Positions 1 to 4,961 of a stretch of DNA of 5,841 nt are shown piece by piece; within the stretch, counting starts at the first letter, position 1; every line of letters begins with the position of its first letter. Location: contig JASHWA010000321.1 in assembly GCA_030044325.1 (NCBI GenBank), positions 1 through 5,841 of the forward strand. Reading direction: 5' to 3'. The DNA comes from Bryobacteraceae bacterium (GTDB lineage: Bacteria > Acidobacteriota > Terriglobia > Bryobacterales > Bryobacteraceae). Position numbers and translations under genes: made by a program. The notes below the pieces were generated by a model. It worked only from the letters and a program-made list of their open reading frames with translations, searched no databases and was not told where the DNA came from.

Positions 1-36
1 GCACCATTCCTTATGGTCGCGCAAAAAATCGAGGGT

Positions 37-61
37 ACGCGCGATCCTGACGATCGCGCGT
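37..61. terminator. Perfect 10-bp palindrome downstream of the exported-protein gene, possible terminator
   Basis: ACGCGCGATC at 37-46 is the exact reverse complement of GATCGCGCGT at 52-61, with a 5-nt loop. It lies about 30 bp beyond the stop codon of the minus-strand gene at 91-567. Read on the minus strand, a run of six T (A at 23-28) follows, but only 8 nt after the stem, so it is not a classical intrinsic terminator. It could equally be a protein-binding palindrome or a small repeat. Positions 1-36 hold no recognisable gene. Confidence 0.4.
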
Positions 62-90
62 GTTTGTGTCCCGTGAGCGGCGGTGAAGGC

Positions 91-567
91 TTAAGCTTCC
101 GGCCTCAGAGCCCGATGCGCCTCGTGCGTGAGCCGCGTTGCGTTCGAGTAGAGCAGCCTTACGTCGTTTTCATAACCGGCGTTCCATAACACATCGCGGT
201 GCGTGCTTCCGTACAGGATGGCGTCTTGGGCCTGGTTTGCCATCAGGTTGATCCGCCGCGCGATTCTGCCGACCATGATCTGCTGATCCGGCGTCAGCGC
301 GCCCTCAGTCTGGAGCCACTGCACCTCGCGGCCCAGCGTGTTGATGTCGCCTTTGAGGGTGGTCAACTGAAGGCCTTGCGCCATCCAATCGAGCTGGTCC
401 CAGGAATAAGAGTACATGCGCGAGGCATCGAGCTGCGTGCTCTGCGCCTGGAGGTTAATCTTCTGGAGCAAGTTACGGGTTTGCATGGGGCCGGGAGCCG
501 CGAACGCGGGGATTGCCGCGACGGCCGCCGCGAGCGTGAATCTCAGAAGATTACGTTTGAAGTCCAT
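91..567 (-). CDS. Small exported helical protein of unknown function
   Basis: I do not recognise the family. The 158-residue product begins with a clear signal peptide: a basic start (MDFKRN), a hydrophobic stretch at residues 8-20 and an AFA-like cleavage site near residue 23, so the mature protein should be periplasmic or secreted. The rest has no membrane segment and looks helical, with many Q, N, L and R residues. Aromatic clusters occur at 51-61 (MYSYSWDQLDW) and around W84, and a possible amphipathic helix at 93-117. There are no cysteines. The ATG start is well supported: on the minus strand GAGGAG lies 7 nt upstream (575-580). It is transcribed divergently from the hopanoid unit, so a functional link to it is not implied. 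The real gene is favoured over the overlapping plus-strand frames because of the signal peptide and the ribosome binding site. Confidence 0.8.
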   Translation of the reverse strand: MDFKRNLLRFTLAAAVAAIPAFAAPGPMQTRNLLQKINLQAQSTQLDASRMYSYSWDQLDWMAQGLQLTTLKGDINTLGREVQWLQTEGALTPDQQIMVGRIARRINLMANQAQDAILYGSTHRDVLWNAGYENDVRLLYSNATRLTHEAHRALRPEA

Positions 568-574
568 TGTGTCT

Positions 575-580
575 CTCCTC
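575..580 (-). promoter_or_regulatory. Shine-Dalgarno site of the exported-protein gene
   Basis: The plus strand reads CTCCTC, so the minus strand has GAGGAG 7 nt before the ATG at 567. This is one of the few strong ribosome binding sites in the window and fixes the start of the exported-protein gene. Confidence 0.7.
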
Positions 581-663
581 TATTTTTATGGACGGATATG
601 CGAGGGCGGGGATGCAACCGTCAGAGCGCGTAGCGGTCACCAAACGCCGCGGGAGCCGGGCAA

Positions 664-692
664 AATGTAACGGTCGCGTTCTTTAGAATCAA
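664..692 (-). promoter_or_regulatory. Candidate sigma70-type promoter for the minus-strand exported-protein gene
   Basis: On the minus strand TTGATT (plus-strand 687-692) is followed after exactly 17 nt by TACATT (664-669), a reasonable -35/-10 pair. Transcription would begin near 657 and give a leader of about 90 nt before the ATG at 567. The match is by eye only, and phyla outside Proteobacteria can have looser consensus sequences. Confidence 0.4.
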
Positions 693-705
693 GGATAAAG
701 TTGTA

Positions 706-722
706 CCCCGGACTGAGCGGGG
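706..722. repeat. Short GC inverted repeat in the divergent intergenic region
   Basis: CCCCG at 706-710 pairs with CGGGG at 718-722 across a 7-nt spacer, just upstream of the extended -10 candidate at 729-737. It is placed where an operator for the plus-strand unit could sit. The arms are short enough to be chance in GC-rich DNA. The rest of 568-743 shows nothing beyond the candidate promoters. Confidence 0.25.
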
Positions 723-728
723 CGCATC

Positions 729-737
729 TGTTACACT
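729..737 (+). promoter_or_regulatory. Candidate extended -10 promoter of the hopanoid unit
   Basis: TG-T-TACACT at 729-737 fits an extended -10 element; no convincing -35 is seen 17 nt upstream. The predicted transcription start would fall at about 743-745, practically on the TTG at 744, which would make translation from that codon leaderless, or leave about 15 nt before the GTG at 759. This is a weak, visual assignment. Confidence 0.3.
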
Positions 738-743
738 AGAAGA

Positions 744-1463
744 TTGCGGGTACACTCTGTGCGTCATTTAGCACTACTATTTGTCTGTGTTGTAGGAAAT
801 TCCTTCTCGGCTGGGTCGGACTCCCGAGGCGCGGAAATTATTCAACGCTACATGCAAGCGACCGAAGCCCAGAAGGAAGCTTTGCGTGGTGTCCAAATGG
901 AAGTCAATCTGGAAGCACGGCTGCCGCGGCTGGAAAAAAACGGCAAGCTGAAAGCCCTGCGCCGGATCTCCAAGCTCGGCCGCATCACATACAAAGCGCT
1001 CGGGTTTTCCGGCGATAGCCTGATCAAGAAAGAGGTCATCGCGCGGTATCTCGCCGAGGACAGTGGAACCGGGAAAGACGGGAACGATATTTCGATCACT
1101 CCGGCCAATTACAAGTTCAAGTACAAGGGCCAGGTGGTGCGCGAGGGGCGCGATGTTCACATTTTCGAGCTTTCGCCGCGGCGCAAAGCCGTCGGATTAT
1201 TTCGCGGTGAACTGTGGCTTGACGCGGAAACGGCGATGCCGGTGCGCGAGTCCGGGCGGCTGGTGAAGAGTCCGTCGATGTTCCTCAAAAAGATCGAATT
1301 TGTGCGGGAATACGACATTCAGAACGGGATTGCAATTCCCAAGCATATTGAAAGTAAGGCGGATGTGCGCGTTTTCGGCCGCGCCGAGCTAACCGTCGAC
1401 TACACCAACTTCAGCCGGCAGGAAATCGCTGAAGAGGATGATCCGAATCCGTCTAACCGTTAG
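744..1463 (+). CDS. Exported protein resembling LolA-like lipoprotein-sorting proteins
   Basis: The 239-residue product has an N-terminal signal sequence (basic MRVHSVRH, then hydrophobic LALLFVCVVG, likely cleavage near residues 22-24) and should act in the periplasm or outer membrane. The mature part opens with a helix (IIQRYMQATEAQ, about 32-43). It is then dominated by alternating strand-like stretches, including GELWLDAETAMPVRESG (155-171) and the C-terminal VFGRAELTVDYTNF (210-223). This pattern recalls the half-barrel fold of LolA-type and outer-membrane lipoprotein-sorting proteins, which bind lipid; I infer the fold and cannot confirm it. The start is uncertain: TTG at 744 lacks a good ribosome binding site, and GTG at 759 (234 residues) also leaves an intact signal peptide. 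It ends 23 bp before hpnJ on the same strand and is probably the first gene of the unit, suggesting a role in handling hopanoids outside the inner membrane. Confidence 0.75.
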   Translation: MRVHSVRHLALLFVCVVGNSFSAGSDSRGAEIIQRYMQATEAQKEALRGVQMEVNLEARLPRLEKNGKLKALRRISKLGRITYKALGFSGDSLIKKEVIARYLAEDSGTGKDGNDISITPANYKFKYKGQVVREGRDVHIFELSPRRKAVGLFRGELWLDAETAMPVRESGRLVKSPSMFLKKIEFVREYDIQNGIAIPKHIESKADVRVFGRAELTVDYTNFSRQEIAEEDDPNPSNR

Positions 1464-1471
1464 CAACTGAC

Positions 1472-1477
1472 AAGGAG
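1472..1477 (+). promoter_or_regulatory. Strong Shine-Dalgarno site of hpnJ
   Basis: AAGGAG ends 9 nt before GTG at 1487 and 18 nt before ATG at 1496. The spacing favours the GTG as the hpnJ start, although family members known to me begin at the equivalent of the internal Met (MRTLFLNPPSF). Confidence 0.65.
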
Positions 1478-1486
1478 ACCTGCCGC

Positions 1487-2971
1487 GTGTCGTCAATGAG
1501 AACGCTGTTCCTGAACCCGCCCTCGTTTGAAGGCTTCGATGGGGGCGCGGGATCGCGCTGGCCCTCGACGCGCGAGATCGAATCGTACTGGTATCCGGTG
1601 TGGCTGTGCTACCCGGCCGGGATGCTTGAAGACAGCAAGGTTCTGGACGCCCCGCCGCACGGTGTTTCGATCGAGCAGACGGTGGAACAGGCGAAAAATT
1701 TCGAACTGCTGGTTTTGTTCACCTCGTCTCCGGGATTCCATGTGGACGTCAAAATCGCGGAGATGATGAAGGACGCCAATCCGAAGCTGAAAACGGCGTT
1801 CGTCGGACCGCCAGTGACGATCGAACCGGACAAGGTTCTGAACGCGTCCAAAGCGATCGATTTCATCGTGCGGCGCGAATTCGATTACCAGATCGCCAAC
1901 TACGCCAAAGGCGCGAGCCTCGAAGATCTGCCCGGCGTCAGCTATCGCAAGAACGGATCGAACGTTCACAATCCCGAAGGCGGGTACATCGAAAACCTGG
2001 ACGAGCTGCCATGGGTTTCGAAAGTTTACCGGCGCGACCTGGATTTTACGCGCTACAACGTTCCGTTCCTGCTCAATCCGTATATTTCGTTCTACACGAC
2101 GCGCGGATGCCCGGCGATGTGCACCTTCTGCCTGTGGCCGCAGACCCATTCCGGACATCGCTGGCGGCTGCGCTCCTCGCAGGACATCGCCAATGAGTGC
2201 CGCTACGTGCTCGAAAACTTCAAGGGGTTGAAAGAGATTTTCTTCGACGACGACACGTTCAACTACCGCAAAGCCCGGACCATCGAGCTGTGCGCGGAAT
2301 TGAAGAAGCTGAACTTCACCTGGTCCTGCACTTCGCGCGTCACCACCGATTACGAAACGCTCAAAGCCATGAAGGATGCCGGCTGCCGCCTGCTGATCGT
2401 GGGTTATGAATCCGGCGACGAGCAGATCCTGCGCAACATCAAGAAAGGCGCGACCATCGACATGGCGCGGCGCTTCACCGAAAACTGCCACAAGCTGGGC
2501 CTGGTGATCCACGGCGATTTCATCGTGGGGCTGCCGGGAGAAACGCGCGAGACGCTGCGCCATACCATCGATTTCGCCAAGCGCCTGGACGTCGAGACGA
2601 TTCAGGTCTCGATCGCCCACGCGTTTCCGGGCACCGAGTTTTACGACTACGCCAAGAAGAACAACCTGGTGCAGATCAATATGGCGGACGAAGAAGGCCA
2701 CCAGCTTCCCAATGTGGTGTATCCCGGGATTCTGGAGCGCGAGGAACTGGTGGATTGGGTGGAGCGCTTCTACGGCGAATATTATTTCCGACCGAAAGCC
2801 GCCTGGAGAATCGTGCGCAAGGCGATCTTGGACGGACACGAGCGGAAGCGCTTGTACAAGGAAGCTAAGTGCTACCTCACCCTCCGCAACAAGCGCAAGA
2901 AATACGTCGCCGAACACAAGGCCAGCCGCGCCTTGGGCAAAGAACAGATCAGCGAGCGCGCCGCGGGTTGA
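1487..2971 (+). CDS. hpnJ: Hopanoid biosynthesis radical SAM protein HpnJ
   Basis: HpnJ is a cytoplasmic radical-SAM enzyme required to turn bacteriohopanetetrol glucosamine into the cyclitol ether, the last known head-group step in side-chain elaboration. The 494-residue product opens with the family signature TLFLNPPSFEGFDGGAGSR (6-24) and an N-terminal B12-binding-like domain (about 1-150). The radical-SAM domain follows: RGC-PAM-C-TF-C gives the CxxxCxxC cluster motif at C208, C212 and C215, then CLWPQT (215-220), FFDDDTF (252-258), GYESG (306-310) and GDFIVGLPGET (343-353). A basic C-terminal tail (HERKRLYKEAKCYLTLRNKRKK) ends it. Length and motifs are complete. The stop shares its final A with the ATG of the next gene (TGATG), implying translational coupling. 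The identification rests on remembered family features rather than a search, but the signature is distinctive. A long minus-strand frame over this gene is a codon-bias shadow. Confidence 0.93.
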   Translation: MSSMRTLFLNPPSFEGFDGGAGSRWPSTREIESYWYPVWLCYPAGMLEDSKVLDAPPHGVSIEQTVEQAKNFELLVLFTSSPGFHVDVKIAEMMKDANPKLKTAFVGPPVTIEPDKVLNASKAIDFIVRREFDYQIANYAKGASLEDLPGVSYRKNGSNVHNPEGGYIENLDELPWVSKVYRRDLDFTRYNVPFLLNPYISFYTTRGCPAMCTFCLWPQTHSGHRWRLRSSQDIANECRYVLENFKGLKEIFFDDDTFNYRKARTIELCAELKKLNFTWSCTSRVTTDYETLKAMKDAGCRLLIVGYESGDEQILRNIKKGATIDMARRFTENCHKLGLVIHGDFIVGLPGETRETLRHTIDFAKRLDVETIQVSIAHAFPGTEFYDYAKKNNLVQINMADEEGHQLPNVVYPGILEREELVDWVERFYGEYYFRPKAAWRIVRKAILDGHERKRLYKEAKCYLTLRNKRKKYVAEHKASRALGKEQISERAAG

Positions 2972-3378
2972 TGAAATCCGACGCTCGCATTAGAACAAAA
3001 ACGAAAATCTTCGCTGGTATCGTGATTGTGAGCAACGCGCTGGGGAATTTCGCGCTTGCATCGGGAATGCGCGGGCGGCGCACCGCGGCGATCGTCGATT
3101 ACCTCGCGGCCATCTTCAGCCCCTGGGTCGCGATCGGAATCCTGCTGTTGATCCTGTGGCTGCTTTCGAGGATGGCTCTGCTAAGCTGGGCGGATCTGAG
3201 CTATGTTCTGCCGGTAACTTCGCTCGGCTATGTGGCCAACGCGCTGGTCGGTCGATTTTTCCTTAACGAGCATATCGATCCGGCCCGCTGGGCCGGCACG
3301 CTGCTGATCGTCGCGGGAACCATTCTGGTGGGCCGCGGCAGCCCGCGCACCCACGCCGGCGAGAAAGGGCGCGCATGA
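2971..3378 (+). CDS. Half-size EamA/SMR-like membrane protein, first of a pair
   Basis: The 135-residue product has four predicted membrane segments (about 13-32, 49-70, 74-97 and 106-121), the size of a single EamA/SMR repeat. The third and fourth carry DLSYVLPVTSLGYVANAL and RFFLNEHIDPARWAGT, with the Pro and the RWAG motif typical of such half-size transporters. These proteins work as dimers in the inner membrane; ArnE/ArnF, the undecaprenyl-phosphate aminoarabinose flippase, is the best-known paired example. The start is taken at the ATG overlapping the hpnJ stop; a longer reading from 2869 would lie inside hpnJ. No ribosome binding site precedes it, consistent with coupling to hpnJ. The C-terminal tail (GSPRTHAGEKGRA) is polar. 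The TGA at 3376-3378 overlaps ATG at 3375 (ATGA), the original start of the second family member before an element was inserted there. Substrate unknown; position between hpnJ and hpnI suggests a glycosylated hopanoid. Confidence 0.85.
   Translation: MKSDARIRTKTKIFAGIVIVSNALGNFALASGMRGRRTAAIVDYLAAIFSPWVAIGILLLILWLLSRMALLSWADLSYVLPVTSLGYVANALVGRFFLNEHIDPARWAGTLLIVAGTILVGRGSPRTHAGEKGRA
3362..3369 (+). promoter_or_regulatory. Ancestral ribosome binding site now serving the element-borne frame
   Basis: AGAAAGGG lies 5 nt before the ATG at 3375. It was presumably the ribosome binding site of the second membrane-protein gene. The inserted element has moved that gene's coding sequence 116 bp downstream, so this site now precedes a 39-codon frame that runs through the element. 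Confidence 0.45.
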
Positions 3379-3382
3379 GAGC
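3374..3382 (+). repeat. Left copy of 9-bp direct repeat (probable target-site duplication)
   Basis: CATGAGAGC here is repeated exactly at 3490-3498. The pair flanks the palindromic element. Each copy contains an ATGA, the overlapped start and stop codons of the neighbouring genes. Removing the element plus one copy restores a continuous ATGA overlap between the two membrane-protein genes. Confidence 0.7.
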
Positions 3383-3494
3383 GTCTGTAAAAAAGGGGAC
3401 AGACTACTCTGTCCCCAAACGCAGAATGTCGACGATACAGCGCACCCTCGGAGTGGACAGTGCGGTCTGTCCCCTTTTTTACACACACACATGA
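3375..3494 (+). CDS. 39-codon frame through the inserted element, a possible translational relay
   Basis: The ATG at 3375 overlaps the TGA of the preceding gene (ATGA) and has AGAAAGGG 5 nt upstream. From it a frame with no stop reads through the whole element and ends at TGA 3492-3494, which overlaps the ATG at 3491 (ATGA) of the following gene. The product (MRASVKKGTDYSVPKRRM..., 39 residues) has no known domain and is unlikely to have a function as a protein. Its interest is that ribosomes finishing the upstream gene could restart here and be delivered to the downstream start, which has no ribosome binding site of its own. Whether it is translated is inference; the frame remaining open could be luck. 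Confidence 0.4.
   Translation: MRASVKKGTDYSVPKRRMSTIQRTLGVDSAVCPLFYTHT
3386..3404 (+). repeat. Left 19-bp terminal inverted repeat of the element
   Basis: TGTAAAAAAGGGGACAGAC is the exact reverse complement of 3465-3483. Its outer A6 followed by GGGGACAG makes the left hairpin a good intrinsic terminator on the minus strand (stem followed by T6). Confidence 0.85.
3453..3480 (+). terminator. Terminator-like hairpin plus T6 inside the gene cluster
   Basis: GTGGACAG (3453-3460) pairs with CTGTCCCC (3467-3474) over a 6-nt loop, with one T-C mismatch, and six T follow immediately (3475-3480). This is the usual shape of a Rho-independent terminator, placed between the two membrane-protein genes and upstream of hpnI. 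The stem could also pair with the left arm of the element instead. Ribosomes translating the 39-codon frame would cover it and might prevent termination. Confidence 0.45.
3465..3483 (+). repeat. Right 19-bp terminal inverted repeat of the element
   Basis: GTCTGTCCCCTTTTTTACA matches the left repeat at 3386-3404 exactly on the opposite strand. Pairing breaks just outside (C at 3385 against C at 3484), defining the element core. Confidence 0.85.
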
Positions 3495-3498
3495 GAGC
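3490..3498 (+). repeat. Right copy of 9-bp direct repeat, carrying the present start codon
   Basis: CATGAGAGC is identical to 3374-3382. Its ATG (3491-3493) is the start of the second membrane-protein gene, so the duplication appears to have re-created the start codon downstream of the element. Confidence 0.7.
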
Positions 3499-3856
3499 TT
3501 GGATTCTGCTGGGCATCGTGGTCGGCAGCACGGTAGTCGGGGATCTTCTGCAAACCGTCGAGATGAAGCGGCACGGCGAGATCAAGGAATTTCATCCGCG
3601 CGGCCTCGGGAAGGTGATCGCGACGCTCGCGCGCAGGAAATTCCTGATCGCGTCGATCGTGTTCATGGCATTTTCGTTTTTCGCGTTCATGACGATGCTC
3701 GAATCGTCGGATCTGAGCTTCGCCGTGCCGGCGTCGGCCGCGACGCTGGTGTTTGAAACGTTTCTCGCCCGCTTTGTCTTGAAGGAGCGGGTCGATTCCT
3801 GGCGCTGGGCGGGAGCGTGCCTGGTGGCCTGCGGCGTGGCGCTGCTCGCGCGGTGA
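3491..3856 (+). CDS. Half-size EamA/SMR-like membrane protein, second of a pair
   Basis: The 121-residue product has four predicted membrane segments (about 4-22, 51-69, 74-95 and 104-119) and a basic, polar loop between the first two (KRHGEIKEFHPRGLGK). Its second half parallels the preceding small protein: DLSFAVP, then ARFVLKERVDSWRWAG, against DLSYVLP, then GRFFLNEHIDPARWAG. The two are therefore homologous and probably form a heterodimeric inner-membrane transporter or flippase, as ArnE and ArnF do; that role and a hopanoid substrate are inferred. The ATG lies in the right copy of the 9-bp direct repeat. Upstream is the CA tract and T6 of the inserted element with no Shine-Dalgarno sequence, so initiation probably relies on coupling through the 39-codon frame or is reduced. 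No in-frame ATG, GTG or TTG exists through the element. The TGA at 3854-3856 overlaps the hpnI GTG (GTGA). Confidence 0.85.
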   Translation: MRAWILLGIVVGSTVVGDLLQTVEMKRHGEIKEFHPRGLGKVIATLARRKFLIASIVFMAFSFFAFMTMLESSDLSFAVPASAATLVFETFLARFVLKERVDSWRWAGACLVACGVALLAR

Positions 3857-4923
3857 TCTGGATCGCGATTGTCGCGTGCGCCTATCAGATTTTCGCAATC
3901 ATTGCCTGCTTCCTTTTCAGGCGCCAAAAAACCGTCTCTGCGATCCATGAAGTTTCGATTCTGAAGCCGGTTCGCGGACTCGACGCCGGATTTCGCGATG
4001 CGATTACATCCCACGCGGGTCTGAAAGCCGAAGTGCTGTGCGGCGTCCGTTCGATGAACGATCCGGCTGTTGCCCTTCTGCGCGAGTTTCCGGGCGTGCG
4101 CATCGTCGAATGCCCCACCATCACGCCGAACGGAAAAGTGGGCGTACTGATGGATCTGGCCGCGGCGGCTCGCAGTCCGATTTTGATCGTCAACGACGCC
4201 GATATTCGCGTTCCGGCCGATTATGTCGAGCGCGTCACCGCGCCGCTTTCCGATGCGCGTGTGGGCCTGGTGACGTGTCTGTATCGGGCCAACGGATCCA
4301 CATTCGCATCGCGTTTCGAAGCGCTCGGAGTTTCGACCGATTTCGCGCCCTCCACTCTGGTGGCGCGGATGCTCGGCGTGGATGAATTCGCCATGGGTTC
4401 GACGATGGCGTTTCGCCGCGCGGATCTCGAAAGGATCGGTGGGTTCGAGGCGATCGCGGATTATCTTGCGGACGATTATCAGCTCGGGCATCGATTGCAC
4501 GCGCTGGGATTGAAGTGCGTGCTCTCGGACTTGATCGTCGACACGCACCTGGGCGGAGGTTGGCGGGACGTCTGGCGGCACCAGGTGCGCTGGGCGCGCA
4601 CGATTCGGGTATCGAAACTCGCCGGATTTTTGGGACTTCCGGTGACATTCGCCACGTTTTGGGCCGGCATGGCTGCCGTGCTGGGCCACGGGAACATCGC
4701 GGCGGCGCTGATCGCGGTTCGCATGGCGATGGCGATCATTGCAGGGTGGTTTGTCATGCGCAGCCGCGACGTGGTGCGAATGTTCTGGGCCATCCCGTTG
4801 CGCGATGTGTTCGGCGCCGCCATCTGGAGTGCGGCGCTGTTCGGAAATTCCGTCGTTTGGCGTGGCGAACGCCTGCGTCTCGATCGCGAAGGAAGAATAT
4901 TGGCCGCGAATCGACGCGAGTAA
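3853..4923 (+). CDS. hpnI: Hopanoid biosynthesis glycosyltransferase HpnI
   Basis: HpnI is a membrane-bound family 2/21-type glycosyltransferase, related to ceramide glucosyltransferase, that adds N-acetylglucosamine to bacteriohopanetetrol at the cytoplasmic face of the inner membrane. From the GTG overlapping the preceding stop (GTGA) the product is 356 residues. It has an N-terminal membrane segment (2-22), then the catalytic domain: SILKPVRGLD (35-44), the nucleotide-sugar/metal motif VNDADIRVP (113-121), FAMGSTMAFRR (179-189), the catalytic-aspartate motif YLADDYQLG (204-212) and HQVRWARTIR (243-252), the slot of the (Q/R)xxRW motif, which here begins with His. Two or more hydrophobic segments follow (about 258-300 and 313-332). 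An upstream GTG at 3817 would place an arginine-rich stretch before the membrane segment and overlap the previous gene more, so I prefer 3853. No ribosome binding site is seen. The minus-strand frame across it is a shadow. Confidence 0.9.
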   Translation: MIWIAIVACAYQIFAIIACFLFRRQKTVSAIHEVSILKPVRGLDAGFRDAITSHAGLKAEVLCGVRSMNDPAVALLREFPGVRIVECPTITPNGKVGVLMDLAAAARSPILIVNDADIRVPADYVERVTAPLSDARVGLVTCLYRANGSTFASRFEALGVSTDFAPSTLVARMLGVDEFAMGSTMAFRRADLERIGGFEAIADYLADDYQLGHRLHALGLKCVLSDLIVDTHLGGGWRDVWRHQVRWARTIRVSKLAGFLGLPVTFATFWAGMAAVLGHGNIAAALIAVRMAMAIIAGWFVMRSRDVVRMFWAIPLRDVFGAAIWSAALFGNSVVWRGERLRLDREGRILAANRRE

Positions 4924-4925
4924 AC

Positions 4926-4948
4926 CAAATTCAAGACGGCAGAATTTG
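4926..4948. terminator. Weak inverted repeat in the convergent gap
   Basis: CAAATTC (4926-4932) pairs with GAATTTG (4942-4948) across a 9-nt loop, between the convergent stop codons of hpnI (4923) and the ABC ATPase gene (4962). The position suits a two-way terminator, but the stem is AT-rich and no T-run follows, so the function is doubtful. Confidence 0.3.
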
Positions 4949-4961
4949 CGTTCCTTCGCGG

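Larger units (their letters stand above)
3383..3489. mobile_element. Non-autonomous palindromic (REPIN/MITE-like) element
   Basis: The core (3386-3483, 98 bp) is bounded by a perfect 19-bp inverted repeat: TGTAAAAAAGGGGACAGAC at 3386-3404 and its reverse complement at 3465-3483. Each end also forms its own hairpin: GGGGACAG-ACTACT-CTGTCCCC (3395-3416, perfect) and GTGGACAG-TGCGGT-CTGTCCCC (3453-3474, one mismatch). Two inverted hairpin units with A/T-rich outer flanks match the plan of a REPIN, the paired REP elements moved by RAYT (IS200-like Y1) transposases. The 9-bp direct repeat outside it would fit a DDE-type MITE better. It encodes no transposase, so it depends on a gene elsewhere. A (CA) tract at 3481-3490 follows the right arm. 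GGGGACAG/CTGTCCCC palindromes of this kind are, to my recollection, common and dispersed in several environmental phyla. Confidence 0.75.

Noticed and set aside
199..633. Plus-strand frame opposite the exported-protein gene
   Set aside because: No signal peptide, ribosome binding site or domain, while the minus-strand gene has both a signal peptide and GAGGAG.
1493..2917. 474-codon open frame on the minus strand over hpnJ
   Set aside because: It lies antisense to a clearly recognised HpnJ with all family motifs, has no signature of its own and is typical of GC-rich antisense frames.
3383..3489. CRISPR-like or tandem-repeat interpretation of the repeated GGGGACAG/CTGTCCCC units
   Set aside because: Only two hairpin units occur, in inverted orientation, with no regular spacers; an inverted-repeat element explains them.
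3460..3756. Plus-strand GTG frame starting in the element and overlapping the second membrane-protein gene
   Set aside because: Composition is charged and lacks membrane segments; the overlapping frame from 3491 has clear family motifs.
3817..3852. Upstream GTG as the hpnI start
   Set aside because: It would add an Arg-rich stretch before the membrane segment and deepen the overlap; GTG at 3853 fits the GTGA junction style seen throughout the unit.
3592..4689. 365-codon minus-strand frame over the second membrane protein and hpnI
   Set aside because: The product is rich in Arg, His, Gln and Asp with no domain, and spans two well-supported plus-strand genes.
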